Shown here piece after piece: positions 8,986-19,246 of a stretch of 64,000 bases of DNA. Location of the stretch: NCBI RefSeq assembly GCF_014192095.1, contig NZ_JACHXN010000007.1, positions 124,001 through 188,000 on the forward strand, in the 5' to 3' direction. This DNA comes from Phyllobacterium trifolii. GTDB taxonomy: Bacteria; Pseudomonadota; Alphaproteobacteria; Rhizobiales; Rhizobiaceae. Numbering within the stretch: the first letter of the stretch is position 1; each line of letters opens with the position of its first letter. The position numbers were made by a program, and so were the translations under genes. Below the pieces are notes generated by a model that had not been told where the DNA came from, searched no databases, and saw only the letters and a program-made list of their open reading frames with translations.

Positions 8986-10161
8986 CTATCTGTAGGGATC
9001 GGCAGCGTCACGCAACCCATCTCCCAAGAAATTGAACGCCAGGATAACAAGTATGACAGGAATCATTGGAAACAGCAGCCAGGGATAAAAAGCGATGACG
9101 CTGACGCTGCGTGCTTCGGTCAAGAGAATACCCCAACTGGTGATCGGGGGTCTGAGGCCAAGCCCAAGGAAACTCAGTGCGGTCTCTCCGAGGATCATCC
9201 CAGGTATGGAAATTGTGGCCGTGGCGATCAGGTGCGACATAAATCCGGGCACCAGGTGCCGCCCGATAATCCGGCCGCTCTTGGCACCCATCAACTGCGC
9301 CGCGAGCACGTAGTCTTCCTCACGCAGCGAAAGGAGCTTGGAGCGCACGGAACGAGCAAGCCCGGTCCAGTCCAGCATGCCAAGGATGATGGTGATGCCG
9401 AAATAGATCAGGATAGGACTCCACGTCACCGGCATGATAGCCGCCAATGCCATCCATAGCGGCAGGCTAGGCAATGATTGCAACACTTCGATGACGCGCT
9501 GCACCAGCAGATCGAACAAGCCGCCGTGATAGCCTGCAAGTCCGCCGATGACGATGCCGAGAACGAAACTGATGGTTATGCCGATCAAGCCGATAGTCAG
9601 CGATATGCGCGCACCATAGATGATGCGGGATAATACGTCACGGCCGAGACGATCAGTGCCAAGCAGGAACATCTGGCCGTCCTTTGCCGGACAGACAAGA
9701 TGGACATTACCCTCGATCAGCCCCCAGAAACGGTAACTGTCACCACGACAAAAGAAGCGAAGCGGCTGAACATCGTTGCGATCGTTTGTGTAGATACGCT
9801 TGAGCGATTCCATATCCAGTTTCATTTGCCGGCCATAAACAAACGGACCAACAAACTTTCCGTCATGGAACAGATGCACCCGCTGTGGGGGCGAATGGAT
9901 AAAGTCGACGTTACGCGTGTGCAAATTGTAAGGTGCCAGAAACTCGGCAATAATGATCATGCCGTAAAGCACGAGCAAAAATATGCCGGATGCCAAAGCA
10001 AGCTTGTGCCGCTTGAATTTCCACCACATCAAACGCGCTTGTGATGCAAGATGGATTTTCGCCTGCGCATCCGTCATCGCCTCGATCGACATGGGATCGA
10101 ACGGGGCGGTGGAAACGTAATGTTGCAGGGGCGCGCCGGGCGGAGGAAGCGGTGCCGTCAC
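8986..10161 (-). CDS. ABC importer permease, DppC/OppC type
   Basis: A 391-residue inner-membrane permease of the peptide/nickel/opine type. An OppC_N-like first helix lies near residues 50-75, the remaining helices follow from about 185, and the EAA cytoplasmic loop is visible around QLMGAKSGRIIGRHLVPGF. Between helix one and the core there is an unusually long, hydrophilic segment of about 100 residues (roughly 75-175) that should lie in the periplasm; it includes two Cys (FFCRGD and LVCPAKDG) that could form a disulfide. It overlaps the DppB-type gene by 4 bases and is the last of the four importer genes. The substrate is unknown; both oligopeptides and oligosaccharides are carried by this family. 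Confidence 0.88.
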   Translation of the reverse strand: MTAPLPPPGAPLQHYVSTAPFDPMSIEAMTDAQAKIHLASQARLMWWKFKRHKLALASGIFLLVLYGMIIIAEFLAPYNLHTRNVDFIHSPPQRVHLFHDGKFVGPFVYGRQMKLDMESLKRIYTNDRNDVQPLRFFCRGDSYRFWGLIEGNVHLVCPAKDGQMFLLGTDRLGRDVLSRIIYGARISLTIGLIGITISFVLGIVIGGLAGYHGGLFDLLVQRVIEVLQSLPSLPLWMALAAIMPVTWSPILIYFGITIILGMLDWTGLARSVRSKLLSLREEDYVLAAQLMGAKSGRIIGRHLVPGFMSHLIATATISIPGMILGETALSFLGLGLRPPITSWGILLTEARSVSVIAFYPWLLFPMIPVILVILAFNFLGDGLRDAADPYR

Positions 10162-11156
10162 TTGGTACTCCTGCCTTGCAAGCGAATGCGCGGATCAAGA
10201 AAGGCAAGCGCAATATCCGATATGAGCACGCCGATGACCGTCAGGAGTGCAAGGAACATCAAAAAGGAGCCTGCAAGATACATATCCTGACTTTGCAAGG
10301 CCTTGATCAGCATCGGGCCGGTTGTTTCCAATGAAAGAACGATCGCGGTGATTTCAGCGCCGGAGATGATCGAGGGCAATATGGAACCGATATCGGAAAC
10401 GAAGAAGTTCAGCGCCATTCGAAGCGGGTACTTGACCAGCGTGCGGAACGGGTGAAGCCCTTTGGCGCGCGCCGTCATCACATATTGCTTTTGTAACTCG
10501 TCCAGGAGGTTGGCGCGCAAACGCCGGATCATGCCGGCTGTGCCCGCTGTGCCAACGATAATGACTGGAATCCACAGATGGGAAAGAATAGACCGCGCTT
10601 TTTCCCAGCTCATCGGTTCGCCCAGAAACTTCTGATCCATCAAATGGCCAATCGATGTGCCGAACCAGATATTGGCGAAGTACATCAGTATGAGCGCCAG
10701 CATGAAATTGGGGATGGCAATGCCGAGAAGCCCGAACAACGTCAGGCCATAGTCGCTCCAGCTGTATTGATGTGTGGCTGAGTACATGCCGATAGGAAAG
10801 GCGATGACCCAAGTGAACAAGATAGTGACGAAAGAGACGAGGATTGTCAGCCACATCCGTTCTCCCACCACCTCGCTCACGGGCAGCTGGTACTCGAAGG
10901 AATAGCCGAAATCACCCTGAAGCATGCCGCCTAGCCAATGAAAATAACGCAGCACAGGCGGTCGGTCGAAACCATACTGGTGGCGCAGTTCCTCAATCTC
11001 CTGCAGATTGACGGTTTCGCCCTGGGCACGGAGCTCCGCGATCTGGCTTTCGAAGAAATTGCCGGGCGGCAACTCGATAATGGTAAAGACCAGGGCCGAG
11101 ATGACCAAGAGGGTGGGGATCATCGCAGCAATACGCCAAAGTATATAACGCAGCAT
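10158..11156 (-). CDS. ABC importer permease, DppB/OppB type
   Basis: A 332-residue permease. The N-terminus LRYILWRIAAMIPTLLVIS is typical of the DppB/OppB family, and the EAA loop is present around YVMTARAKGLHPFRTLVKY. Six membrane helices are expected. The start codon lies 4 bases after the stop of the substrate-binding protein gene and the end overlaps the DppC-type permease by 4 bases, so the four importer genes form a tightly coupled operon. A periplasmic insertion containing a conserved-looking QYGFDRPPVLRYFHWL stretch follows the first helix, as in other members of this family. Confidence 0.9.
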   Translation of the reverse strand: MLRYILWRIAAMIPTLLVISALVFTIIELPPGNFFESQIAELRAQGETVNLQEIEELRHQYGFDRPPVLRYFHWLGGMLQGDFGYSFEYQLPVSEVVGERMWLTILVSFVTILFTWVIAFPIGMYSATHQYSWSDYGLTLFGLLGIAIPNFMLALILMYFANIWFGTSIGHLMDQKFLGEPMSWEKARSILSHLWIPVIIVGTAGTAGMIRRLRANLLDELQKQYVMTARAKGLHPFRTLVKYPLRMALNFFVSDIGSILPSIISGAEITAIVLSLETTGPMLIKALQSQDMYLAGSFLMFLALLTVIGVLISDIALAFLDPRIRLQGRSTK

Positions 11157-11160
11157 TTCT

Positions 11161-13086
11161 TTAGACCTGCTCCCCGCTCAGCCAGAAAGTATCAGGCATG
11201 TAAATGCCGAGATAGCATGTGGGATCAAATCCGTAGAGGCCCTTTTCGGGAACGTTCTGCAAACGTGATGTACGCACGATCGGTTGCAGCGTGCCATTGA
11301 CAAGCCCAATCGAAAATACCTGCTGGGTATAGATGGCCAGCATCTGCTGCCAGATTTCAGTGCGCTCCGCCATGTGGGCGGATCGCTGCCAGCGCCCCAA
11401 AAGCTCGGTAAGCGCAATCGCTTCAGGAAGGTCCGCTGCCTTGCCCTGGCTGCCATGCGACAGGTAATGCATTCCCCAGAGCGGCCATTGCAGCTGATCG
11501 TCCATCGTGGGCGCCAGCTGTCCCGGGTTCATGTCGGCAGTTGCCACGCCGTTGTCCATGCCATACCAGATCGACATCATGATGCGCCCGCCCATGGCAC
11601 GGCTGCGGAAAATGTCGCGCTGGGATGTGCGAATGAACAGCGCGATTCCGATCTTGCGCCAGTGATCCGTGACGAGTTCAAGCACATCCGTATCCACGGA
11701 GCTCTCGCCCGGCGTTTCGATTGTGATCTCGGCTAGCCGGCCGTCCGGGAGCAGGCGAATGCCGTCCGCATCGCGATTTTGCAATCCGGCCTCGTCAAGA
11801 AGCGCGTTGGCCCGTTCCGTATCGTGATCGATCCACGCATTAGCATACTCGGGCTTGAACAGAGGACTTTCGGGCAAAAGTGTATCAGCACTGGGAACGC
11901 CGAGACCGTAAAACACCGCCATATTAATTTCGTGCCGGTCGATGGCAAGCGACAAAGCCCGTCGCACCCGCACGTCACGAAACAGCCCACGCCAGACGTC
12001 ATCGCCGCAATTGAGATTCGGCAGGATTGCAACGCGCGAGCCGCGAGTCATTTTCCACAAATCAACCTTCACAGGATAGCGGTCTTCCGCGTCCTTCAGA
12101 AAGGTGTAGTCAGCAAAATCGATGCCGGTTGCCTGCAGGTCACTTTCTCCTGCGCCCGTTTTCGCGGGAATGATAGAGGATGAACTGACATTGAGCACGA
12201 AGCGGTCGATATAGGGTAGTTGACGGCCGTTTTCGTCGACGCGGTGGAAGAACGGGTTGCGTTCGAAGATGAATTGCTCCGCCGGCGGCGCTGTCGTGTT
12301 TCGCCACGGATCAAGCGTTGGCAACTTGGGATTCTCCGGCCGGTAGGTTCGTGACATTTTGATATGAAGGTCAGCCCACTTCTTCACCCGCTGTTCCTGC
12401 ATCAAGGCGGAAAGCCTGAATTGGTCCTGATAGTCCTTGTGGAACTGCTTGAGATAGGCTGATGGCCCGACGAGAACCAAAGGCTGCGGCCCGGCGAGAT
12501 TTGGCAAGAAGTCCGGATTTGGCTTGTCCCAGGAGTAGCGGATGGTCCATTCGTCGAGGACTTCAAAGCGCGGCAGATTTCCATCGACGCGCAACACCAT
12601 GGAGCCACCGCCAGGTGTCAGATCCTTATTGAGCAGGACGTCCTCCCACCAATAGCGGAAATCATCGACGGTAAATGGAGACCCGTCCGACCATTTGTGG
12701 CCTTCGCGGAGCGTGAAAGTGAACACGGTGTCGTTTTCGGACTGAAAGCCCTCAAGAATATCAGGCTGGAAAACCAGACGTTCGTCATAGCCAATCAGCC
12801 GCGCATAACCGTAAATGGTCATGAACCGTATATCTTTGGCACTGCCGATGATCGTGCGAACCGTTCCGCCATATTGCCCTGGGGTGCGCCCCATTTGCTT
12901 GAGGCGCACAATGCGCGGCCGCTTTGGCAATCGTTGGGAAAGGGGGGGCAAACTGCGCGCGCGCAATTGCTCCGCAAGATATTCCGGCTCAATATCGCGG
13001 TCGGCGGCATTTGCCAGGCTCGGCAGCATCGCACAACCCAGCGCACCGAGGCCAAAAGTACCAAGGACAGTGCGGCGCGTTACCAC
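11161..13086 (-). CDS. Extracellular solute-binding protein, family 5
   Basis: A 641-residue periplasmic binding protein of the OppA/DppA family. The N-terminus carries a likely twin-arginine or long Sec signal (TRRTVLG followed by a hydrophobic stretch and SLANAADR, cleavage near residue 27). The family core is recognisable from [25 protein letters not shown] through the C-terminal lobe. It is longer than classical DppA (about 535) and nearer the size of the larger binding proteins reported for oligosaccharide uptake in rhizobia such as AgpA; that comparison is from memory. The GTG start overlaps the ATPase stop by 7 bases. Encoded beside a polysaccharide lyase, it may capture released oligosaccharides; this is inference. 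Confidence 0.88.
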   Translation of the reverse strand: MVTRRTVLGTFGLGALGCAMLPSLANAADRDIEPEYLAEQLRARSLPPLSQRLPKRPRIVRLKQMGRTPGQYGGTVRTIIGSAKDIRFMTIYGYARLIGYDERLVFQPDILEGFQSENDTVFTFTLREGHKWSDGSPFTVDDFRYWWEDVLLNKDLTPGGGSMVLRVDGNLPRFEVLDEWTIRYSWDKPNPDFLPNLAGPQPLVLVGPSAYLKQFHKDYQDQFRLSALMQEQRVKKWADLHIKMSRTYRPENPKLPTLDPWRNTTAPPAEQFIFERNPFFHRVDENGRQLPYIDRFVLNVSSSSIIPAKTGAGESDLQATGIDFADYTFLKDAEDRYPVKVDLWKMTRGSRVAILPNLNCGDDVWRGLFRDVRVRRALSLAIDRHEINMAVFYGLGVPSADTLLPESPLFKPEYANAWIDHDTERANALLDEAGLQNRDADGIRLLPDGRLAEITIETPGESSVDTDVLELVTDHWRKIGIALFIRTSQRDIFRSRAMGGRIMMSIWYGMDNGVATADMNPGQLAPTMDDQLQWPLWGMHYLSHGSQGKAADLPEAIALTELLGRWQRSAHMAERTEIWQQMLAIYTQQVFSIGLVNGTLQPIVRTSRLQNVPEKGLYGFDPTCYLGIYMPDTFWLSGEQV

Positions 13087-14978
13087 GAACGTAACTCCCT
13101 TGCATCGGCATTGCGGTGCGCCAGGACGAGATGGCCGCCACCCAGATCGGCTGGAGCCAGGGTCTCACTGTCGCCGTCACCGGCGAACTGGGCACCCCAG
13201 GAGTGTTGGTCCGAAGCGCCACCCATCTTCAATGTCTCGAAGTCAAGCGGCCTGTCCAGATCGGGAAAAGGCACAGCCGCCAGCAGCGAGCGCGTGTAGG
13301 GATGAACCGGGTCACGAAGTATTATTTCGCGCGGTGCTATCTCGACAATCCTTCCTCCACACATGACGGCAATACGGTCCGCCATATAGTCGACAACGGC
13401 AAGGTTGTGAGAAATGAACAGATAAGTGAGCCCGAGTTCCTTCTGCAGGTCCTTGAGAAGATTGAGGATCTGCGCCTGAACTGAAACGTCCAGCGCTGAG
13501 ACGGGCTCGTCGCAAATTAAGAGTTGCGGCCCAAGCGCAAGAGCACGGGCGATACCTATGCGCTGGCGCTGACCGCCGGAAAAACTGTGTGGATAGCGGT
13601 TGAGATAGCGCTGGTCGAGACCGATGGCCTGCATCAGCGCGCGCACCTTCTCCAGACGGTAAGCATTGTCGCCAAGTCCATGGATCTCCAGCGGTTCGCT
13701 GAGGATGTTCTGCACGGTCATGCGCGGTGAGAGCGATGAGACCGGATCCTGGAACACCATCTGGATGCGGGTGCGCAACTCCATGAGCTCGTCGCCCTGC
13801 GCCTTGAGAACATCGATCTTGCCCCTGCCGTCATCAAAGGTGACGGAGCCGCTGTCGGGTGTGATAGCGCGCATCAATATTTTGCTGACCGTGGTTTTGC
13901 CGCTGCCGCTCTCGCCGACAAGACCGAGGCATTCGCCGCGCCTGATATCGAAGCTGATGCCGTCCACCGCTTTGACCAAGGTCTTGTCCTGCTTGCCAAA
14001 CAGGCCCGATTTGCGGATGCCATAGGCTTTCACCAGGTCGCGAACGGAAAGAAGAATTTCCGGCGCGTTTTCGATCTGCTTTTTCTTTGCCCACAATGTG
14101 TTCGAATTGACCGGGACCTCGCGCAGTGCCTTCAAGCGTTCACCAGGCTTCATGTCGAAATGGGGTACGGCAGCCATGAGGCCTTTCAGATAGGGATGCT
14201 GCGGCCGACGGTATATGGCCTCGACTGGTCCTGCCTCCATGATCTCACCGTGATAGATGACCACCACCTCGTCGGCCATATTGGCGACGACGCCGAGATC
14301 ATGGGTGATGAGCAGCATTGCCATGTTCAGCTTGTGCTGGAGATCGCGCAGCAGTTCGAGGATCTGTGCCTGGATCGTCACATCGAGCGCCGTGGTCGGC
14401 TCATCGGCGATGAGGAGGGCAGGACGGCAGATGAGCGCCATAGCAATCATGGCACGCTGGCGCATACCACCAGAAAGCTCGAACGGATACATGTCATAGG
14501 TGCGACTTGGCTTGGCAAAGCCGACGAGTCCAAGCATTTCTTCGGTTTTGGCCCGTCGTTCGTCCTTTGTCGCGTCGGTGTGGATGGCCAGGACTTCGCT
14601 GATCTGATTGCCAACGGTGTGCAGCGGAGACAGCGATGTCATCGGCTCCTGAAAGATTTTCGCCATGCGGCTGCCGCGTAACGCCCGAATTTCAGGCCCA
14701 TCGCGTGACAATTGCAGAATATCCGTGCTTCTGCCGTCGATTGGATCAGTGAACAGTATTTTCCCGGTGACCTTTGCCGTATTGGGCAGGATTCCCATAA
14801 CGGACTGACTGATAACAGACTTTCCCGAACCGGATTCACCGACCAGAGCAGTTACTTTTCCCGGGAGAACGCGCAGGTTGGCGCCCTTGACGACTTGCAA
14901 ACGTCCGCCAAGCATCGAAAACGAAATGCCGAGATTTTCGATACGCAACAGATCAGATTCCGACTTCATTTCAGCCAA
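13080..14978 (-). CDS. ABC importer ATPase, two fused nucleotide-binding domains (DppD-DppF type)
   Basis: A 632-residue cytoplasmic ATPase consisting of DppD-like and DppF-like halves. The first half has Walker [10 protein letters not shown], signature [10 protein letters not shown] and Walker [13 protein letters not shown]; the second has [23 protein letters not shown] and [12 protein letters not shown]. Both sites therefore look catalytically complete, in contrast to the exporter-like protein at 2345-5059. It is the first gene of the importer operon; the 186 bases upstream of its start, between it and the polysaccharide lyase gene, may hold a promoter. The C-terminal tail after the second domain (about 60 residues) is not recognised. 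Confidence 0.93.
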   Translation of the reverse strand: MAEMKSESDLLRIENLGISFSMLGGRLQVVKGANLRVLPGKVTALVGESGSGKSVISQSVMGILPNTAKVTGKILFTDPIDGRSTDILQLSRDGPEIRALRGSRMAKIFQEPMTSLSPLHTVGNQISEVLAIHTDATKDERRAKTEEMLGLVGFAKPSRTYDMYPFELSGGMRQRAMIAMALICRPALLIADEPTTALDVTIQAQILELLRDLQHKLNMAMLLITHDLGVVANMADEVVVIYHGEIMEAGPVEAIYRRPQHPYLKGLMAAVPHFDMKPGERLKALREVPVNSNTLWAKKKQIENAPEILLSVRDLVKAYGIRKSGLFGKQDKTLVKAVDGISFDIRRGECLGLVGESGSGKTTVSKILMRAITPDSGSVTFDDGRGKIDVLKAQGDELMELRTRIQMVFQDPVSSLSPRMTVQNILSEPLEIHGLGDNAYRLEKVRALMQAIGLDQRYLNRYPHSFSGGQRQRIGIARALALGPQLLICDEPVSALDVSVQAQILNLLKDLQKELGLTYLFISHNLAVVDYMADRIAVMCGGRIVEIAPREIILRDPVHPYTRSLLAAVPFPDLDRPLDFETLKMGGASDQHSWGAQFAGDGDSETLAPADLGGGHLVLAHRNADARELRSW

Positions 14979-15164
14979 TTGTTCCCTCGGAGCCTTGTTC
15001 GTTGCTCACTTAAAATTGAACCTATCGCACGGCTTTGGGGGAGTCTAGCTGGCTCTATGTGCCGATAGCATCGCATACCTTTGGCGGAGGCTGTGCGATG
15101 ATCAGCTTTGCACGGAATTCAAAGCGATATGGCGTCTTGGAAATTCGAGATCTATTAAAAACAA

Positions 15165-16124
15165 TCAAGGTGCGGGACAAATCCCCGGACCAAGCACGTC
15201 TTCACAGCGCGGCGAGCGGCGGAAATTATCGTAATATAGGGTCCACTCAGTCTTATCGGCAGCTCGATAAGGACCGAATTTGAAATACTGATTTTTACCA
15301 AGGCCGTTGTCGCCGTGACCGATATGCCCTTTGACTGTCACGATCCATTTCTTGTTGGCGAAAATCTCGATATGGCCGGACCCGTCAGGACCGGGCTTTG
15401 TGTAAATGGCAAAATCAATCCAGCCGGAATCTGGCGAAGGCAGTTTGTTGCCATGATCGGTCACGGTGATCGCATCGGTGCAGCTATTGAACTGGCTGCC
15501 GTCCTGAGGTGTCCAGTTCCCGTCGGTTGCTATGAGTGCGCGCATCTGGTTTGTGTCCGGCCGGAACCAGACCGGCGTCTGGGTGTTTGCGCAGGCCTGG
15601 ATAGTACCCGTCCCTTCCGCTTTGGAAGACGCGACATAATTGGTTTCGACGGTCGCGAACAGTTTGCCCTGGTTCAGGCGCAGCGCCAGGAAAGGACTGA
15701 AATCACCGACCGCGTCGGGCCCGATCTCACGCTTCCATTGCGCGATAAGATAGCGATGGTCGCCTTCTGGAATTGGATCGGCGAACTTGACGGCAAAACC
15801 ATACCAGACCCCTTCGCTATAGGGCACACGACGGTCGGTTTTCTCCCAGATCTCTGCCCGTTCACTGCAGTTCTGTTTGACGTTTGGGCAAAATGGCCTG
15901 ACGCTCAGCTTCAGGGCGCCCGTACCGGTCTGCTTGACGTCGGACTGGAACTCGAAACTACCAGCCCGCTGCTCGAGATTCTTGCGGTAGTAAAGTCCGC
16001 CACTTGCCGCAAAATCCTTGCCGTCGAAACCATCGAAAAGCGTGTCGCCTCCTGGCTCTGCTGCCGCATCAGATAGGTTGAGAGTTGCGGCAAGGAGAGC
16101 CATCGCGATGATCTTTCCTGTCAT
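15165..16124 (-). CDS. Secreted polysaccharide lyase (heparin lyase I-like)
   Basis: A 319-residue protein with a Sec signal (MTGKIIAMALLAATLNLSDAAAEP, cleavage near residue 22). The body resembles the polysaccharide lyase family related to heparin lyase I, a beta-jelly-roll fold: EGVWYGFAVKFADP, RYLIAQWKREIG and the C-terminal YFKFGPYRA and LYYDNFRR blocks fit that family. Several Cys pairs (PFCPNVKQNC, ACANTQ/NSCTD, RCEDVLGPGIC) suggest disulfides in a periplasmic or secreted enzyme. Such enzymes cleave uronic-acid-containing glycans by beta-elimination; the substrate here is unknown. The start codon overlaps the cyclase stop as ATGA, so synthesis is probably coupled to the cyclase. Confidence 0.78.
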   Translation of the reverse strand: MTGKIIAMALLAATLNLSDAAAEPGGDTLFDGFDGKDFAASGGLYYRKNLEQRAGSFEFQSDVKQTGTGALKLSVRPFCPNVKQNCSERAEIWEKTDRRVPYSEGVWYGFAVKFADPIPEGDHRYLIAQWKREIGPDAVGDFSPFLALRLNQGKLFATVETNYVASSKAEGTGTIQACANTQTPVWFRPDTNQMRALIATDGNWTPQDGSQFNSCTDAITVTDHGNKLPSPDSGWIDFAIYTKPGPDGSGHIEIFANKKWIVTVKGHIGHGDNGLGKNQYFKFGPYRAADKTEWTLYYDNFRRSPRCEDVLGPGICPAP

Positions 16125-17464
16125 TGCATGAATTTGTCTATCATGGGCCGCCGTTCCTGGGTCTTGGCATCGCGATGCAACAGCATAACCTGTTCTGCAT
16201 CTGACAGGCCATCATAGGTGACCTGATCATACGCATCGTCAAGCTGGGCTGTTTGTTCAGAAGATTTTGGCAATAGAACCGTGACTTTCTGTCCAACACC
16301 GCGCAATTTTTCCTCGCCCAAGGTGACCCAGTCGCCACCACAATAGGTGGCAAATGCCTGACTGGCGATAACCTCGCGCGAATATTTTTTGGTGAGGCCC
16401 TGCAAGCGCTGCACTTCGTTTACGGCAGAGCCGAAAGCCGAGAAAGTCAAGCGGTCTTTCAGACCGACATTGCCAAACATGACGTTACCGACGTGCAGGC
16501 CAATGCCATAGCGAATATCGCCAAGACCGTCCTTGCGCCGCTCCTTGTTGAGTTCTGCGACACGGGCCTGCGCCTTGAACACCGCGTTGAGAGCGGTTTG
16601 GCAAGCAATCTTCGACGGATCCTTGTGACGACCGCAGGGATAGACCGCCAAAAAGCCGTCGCCCATAAAGCTGAGAATTTCGCCGCCACCCCGATTGAAC
16701 GGGGCCGCAATAGCATCAAAAAAATGATTGAGCGTATCTATATAGGCCTGCCGGCCCTCTTTTTCGGCCAGGACGGTAGACTCGCGCATATCGCCCATGA
16801 CGAGAGCGGCTCTTATCGTGTCGCCATCACCACGCCTGATCTGGCCGTTCAGGACGCGCTTGCCGGCATTGCCGCCGAGATATGTGGTCAGCATGTTATC
16901 AGCGAGTTTGCCGAGGACAGCCATTTTCGCGGCAACTGCCAGATGGTTTTGCAATCGCAGGAGCGCCGCGATCATGGCATCGCTAAACCCTTCCTTGCTG
17001 TCGGTTGACCAGGAACCCATCATGCCCTGCGTCGACTGACCGCCAAAAGGCTGCAAGAAAGCGAGATAATCGGTGACACCTTCCTGTTTCAACTCGTCGA
17101 GGACCGGGAATTCGAGTTGTCCATCGACGTCGATGCGTCGCCGCAAATGTTCCAGATTGTTGCTGAGAAGATAGAAGTAGGGGCTGAGCAGGAAGCGTTC
17201 AGGCTTTCCGGCCGGGTCGTGCCGGTACCCTTCAACACTCATGCCACTCGCGCGTTTCCAGGTGAATCCCAACGCATCGTAGAGCGGATGCAGCATTGAA
17301 AACGAGAGATTGACGCGGGCGATCGGGAGGCCCGCCGCTGCGATACGTTCGCAAAAGCCGCGCACAATGGTCTCCAGATTTTCCCCGGCAAGCGAAGTTT
17401 GTGTGAGCCAATCGGCTACCTTGTCGAGAAGTATGCTGGATACGTCAAATTCGGTCGTGCTCAT
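16121..17464 (-). CDS. Class III adenylate/guanylate cyclase-like protein
   Basis: A 447-residue soluble protein: an N-terminal region of about 210 residues that I do not recognise, possibly sensory, and a class III cyclase catalytic domain from about 215 to 400. Both metal-binding aspartates are present (D225 in VMGDMREST, D269 in FMGDGFLAVY), as are the transition-state residues N349 and R353 in AVNEVQRL. At the purine-recognising position, where adenylate cyclases usually have Lys before F-(I/M)-GDG, this protein has Ser265, and its partner position is Thr340 as in class IIIb enzymes. The ATG at 17464 is preceded by AAGGA at a suitable distance; a longer frame to 17530 lacks this. The stop overlaps the lyase start by 4 bases. 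Confidence 0.88.
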   Translation of the reverse strand: MSTTEFDVSSILLDKVADWLTQTSLAGENLETIVRGFCERIAAAGLPIARVNLSFSMLHPLYDALGFTWKRASGMSVEGYRHDPAGKPERFLLSPYFYLLSNNLEHLRRRIDVDGQLEFPVLDELKQEGVTDYLAFLQPFGGQSTQGMMGSWSTDSKEGFSDAMIAALLRLQNHLAVAAKMAVLGKLADNMLTTYLGGNAGKRVLNGQIRRGDGDTIRAALVMGDMRESTVLAEKEGRQAYIDTLNHFFDAIAAPFNRGGGEILSFMGDGFLAVYPCGRHKDPSKIACQTALNAVFKAQARVAELNKERRKDGLGDIRYGIGLHVGNVMFGNVGLKDRLTFSAFGSAVNEVQRLQGLTKKYSREVIASQAFATYCGGDWVTLGEEKLRGVGQKVTVLLPKSSEQTAQLDDAYDQVTYDGLSDAEQVMLLHRDAKTQERRPMIDKFMQ

Positions 17465-17896
17465 CCGTTGTCGTCCTTGCAAATGCGAGCCACGTCCACT
17501 TTCCCGCACCCAGTCGTTGCTCCCAAGCAAGCGTGATCGATCGCACGGACTTGTCAGAGAACGCGAGGAAGATGAGCGAATCGGATAGTGGTGTCAACGT
17601 CGGCGACAGGGTGATAACACCGCAATCTCTCCGATCCGATACAGCTCAGGCGGGTAGTTCGGCGGGAGGTCCTCTGTCAGTCGTTGTTTGCGTTTTCTCA
17701 AATGGGCATCTTGCCCGATCGAAACAATAGGCAATTGTCACTTGATCGTGAGCAACCTGTCGACAGACATGCGGCCTGATTTCTTGAAGAATCTTCGAGA
17801 CAGGTCGCGACCGTCCACGCTTGACAGCCAACGTCGTAGCGGCCATCTAAAACCGACCCGATAGCCGGCAGCGGCGCTTGTACAAGAAAGAACATA
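17465..17896. promoter_or_regulatory. Divergent control region, cyclase-lyase / UDP-sugar dehydrogenase
   Basis: This 432-base stretch has no supportable gene and separates the leftward cyclase operon from the rightward dehydrogenase gene, so it should contain promoters for both. The clearest structure is an inverted repeat at 17735-17755, with TCAC and GTGA arms around TTGATC inside flanking TTG and CAA. Its half-sites resemble those of a dimeric regulator but are inverted relative to the classical CRP site. I see no convincing intrinsic terminator. Confidence 0.5.
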
Positions 17897-19234
17897 TTGG
17901 CTTCGTCCCCTTTTTCCGACCTTTCCGGTAAAATCTCAACGCGGCAGGCCCACGCCGGTGTTATAGGGCTTGGCTACGTCGGATTGCCGCTTGCGATCAC
18001 TCTGGCGCGCAGCGGTTTTGCCGTTACCGGCTTCGATATCGATCCGGGCAAGAAAGTCTCGCTCGATGCGGGGCGCTCCTATATCGAAGCGGTAACGGAC
18101 GAGGCTCTCAAAACCGAAATGGCCGCGAAAAGGTTTGGCTCGACAAGTGACTTTTCCGAACTTGCAAAGTGCGATGTCATCATCATCTGCGTGCCGACGC
18201 CGCTGACGAAACATCGCGATCCAGATCTTTCCTTTGTCGAGGCGACTTGCCGCTCGATTGCGGCGGCCTTGCGCCCCGGGCAACTGGTCGTGCTTGAGTC
18301 GACGACCTATCCCGGCACGACCGACGAGGTGGTCAAGACAATCCTGGAAAAAACCGGTCTCAGATCCGGCACGGACTTTTTCCTCGGATTTTCGCCGGAA
18401 CGCGAAGATCCTGGCAATCGCGACTTCCAGACTGCCACGATCCCGAAAATCGTTGCGGGCGACGGCGGGGAGGCACGCGAGTTGATGCAGGCCTTTTATG
18501 GTGCGGCGGTAAAAACCGTGGTGCCGGTCTCGTCCAATGCGACAGCGGAAGCGGTCAAGCTCACGGAAAACATCTTCAGATCGGTCAACATCGCGCTCGT
18601 CAACGAACTCAAGACTGTCTACGCGGCAATGGGTATTGATGTTTGGGAGGTCATCGAAGCAGCGAAGACCAAGCCTTTTGGCTATATGCCCTTCTATCCT
18701 GGGCCGGGACTCGGCGGCCATTGCATTCCCATCGATCCGTTTTATCTGACGTGGAAGTCGCGTGAATATGAGCTACCGACAAGGTTCATCGAGCTGGCCG
18801 GTGAAATCAATTCCGCCATGCCGCGCCATGTCGTAAGCAAGCTTGCGGAGGCGCTTGATGTTCGGGCAGGCAAGGCGCTCAGCCGTTGTCGTATTCTTGT
18901 CCTGGGACTGGCCTACAAGAAGAATGTGCCGGATATCCGCGAGAGCCCGTCATTGCGGCTGATCGAGATCATCGAGGAACGTGGTGGAACAGCGGATTAT
19001 CATGATCCTTTCGTTGACGAAATCCCGACAACGCGTGAATACATGGCGTTGAAGGGTCGCAGGTCGGTGGACCTCAACGAGACTTCAATCAGATCCTACG
19101 ATGCCATTTTGATCTCGACCGATCATGATCGCGTTGACTACGCCGCTCTCGCGAAATGGGCGCCTCTCATCCTCGATACGCGGAATGTCTTTACCAGGCT
19201 GGGGCTAATGGCCGAGCATGTTGTAAAGGCGTGA
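17897..19234 (+). CDS. Nucleotide-sugar 6-dehydrogenase (UDP-Glc/UDP-HexNAc dehydrogenase family)
   Basis: A 445-residue NAD-dependent enzyme that oxidises the C6 alcohol of a UDP-sugar to a carboxylate, giving a uronic acid donor. The N-terminal Rossmann motif is GVIGLGYVGLPLA (21-33), the ESTTYPGTT loop is at 134-142, and the catalytic Cys is C276 in GPGLGGHCIPIDP. Sequence style is closer to the WbpA/WbpO/TviB group (UDP-N-acetylhexosamine dehydrogenases) than to classical UDP-glucose dehydrogenase, but substrate cannot be settled by eye. The start is a TTG preceded by AAGAAAG. It is the only sugar-nucleotide gene in the region and would supply the acidic sugar that a lyase needs. Confidence 0.87.
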   Translation: MASSPFSDLSGKISTRQAHAGVIGLGYVGLPLAITLARSGFAVTGFDIDPGKKVSLDAGRSYIEAVTDEALKTEMAAKRFGSTSDFSELAKCDVIIICVPTPLTKHRDPDLSFVEATCRSIAAALRPGQLVVLESTTYPGTTDEVVKTILEKTGLRSGTDFFLGFSPEREDPGNRDFQTATIPKIVAGDGGEARELMQAFYGAAVKTVVPVSSNATAEAVKLTENIFRSVNIALVNELKTVYAAMGIDVWEVIEAAKTKPFGYMPFYPGPGLGGHCIPIDPFYLTWKSREYELPTRFIELAGEINSAMPRHVVSKLAEALDVRAGKALSRCRILVLGLAYKKNVPDIRESPSLRLIEIIEERGGTADYHDPFVDEIPTTREYMALKGRRSVDLNETSIRSYDAILISTDHDRVDYAALAKWAPLILDTRNVFTRLGLMAEHVVKA

Positions 19235-19246
19235 CCGACCGGCGTC

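Noticed and set aside
15315-16076. 253-codon open frame on the plus strand
   Set aside because: Entirely antisense to the polysaccharide lyase gene, without a ribosome site or recognisable protein motif.
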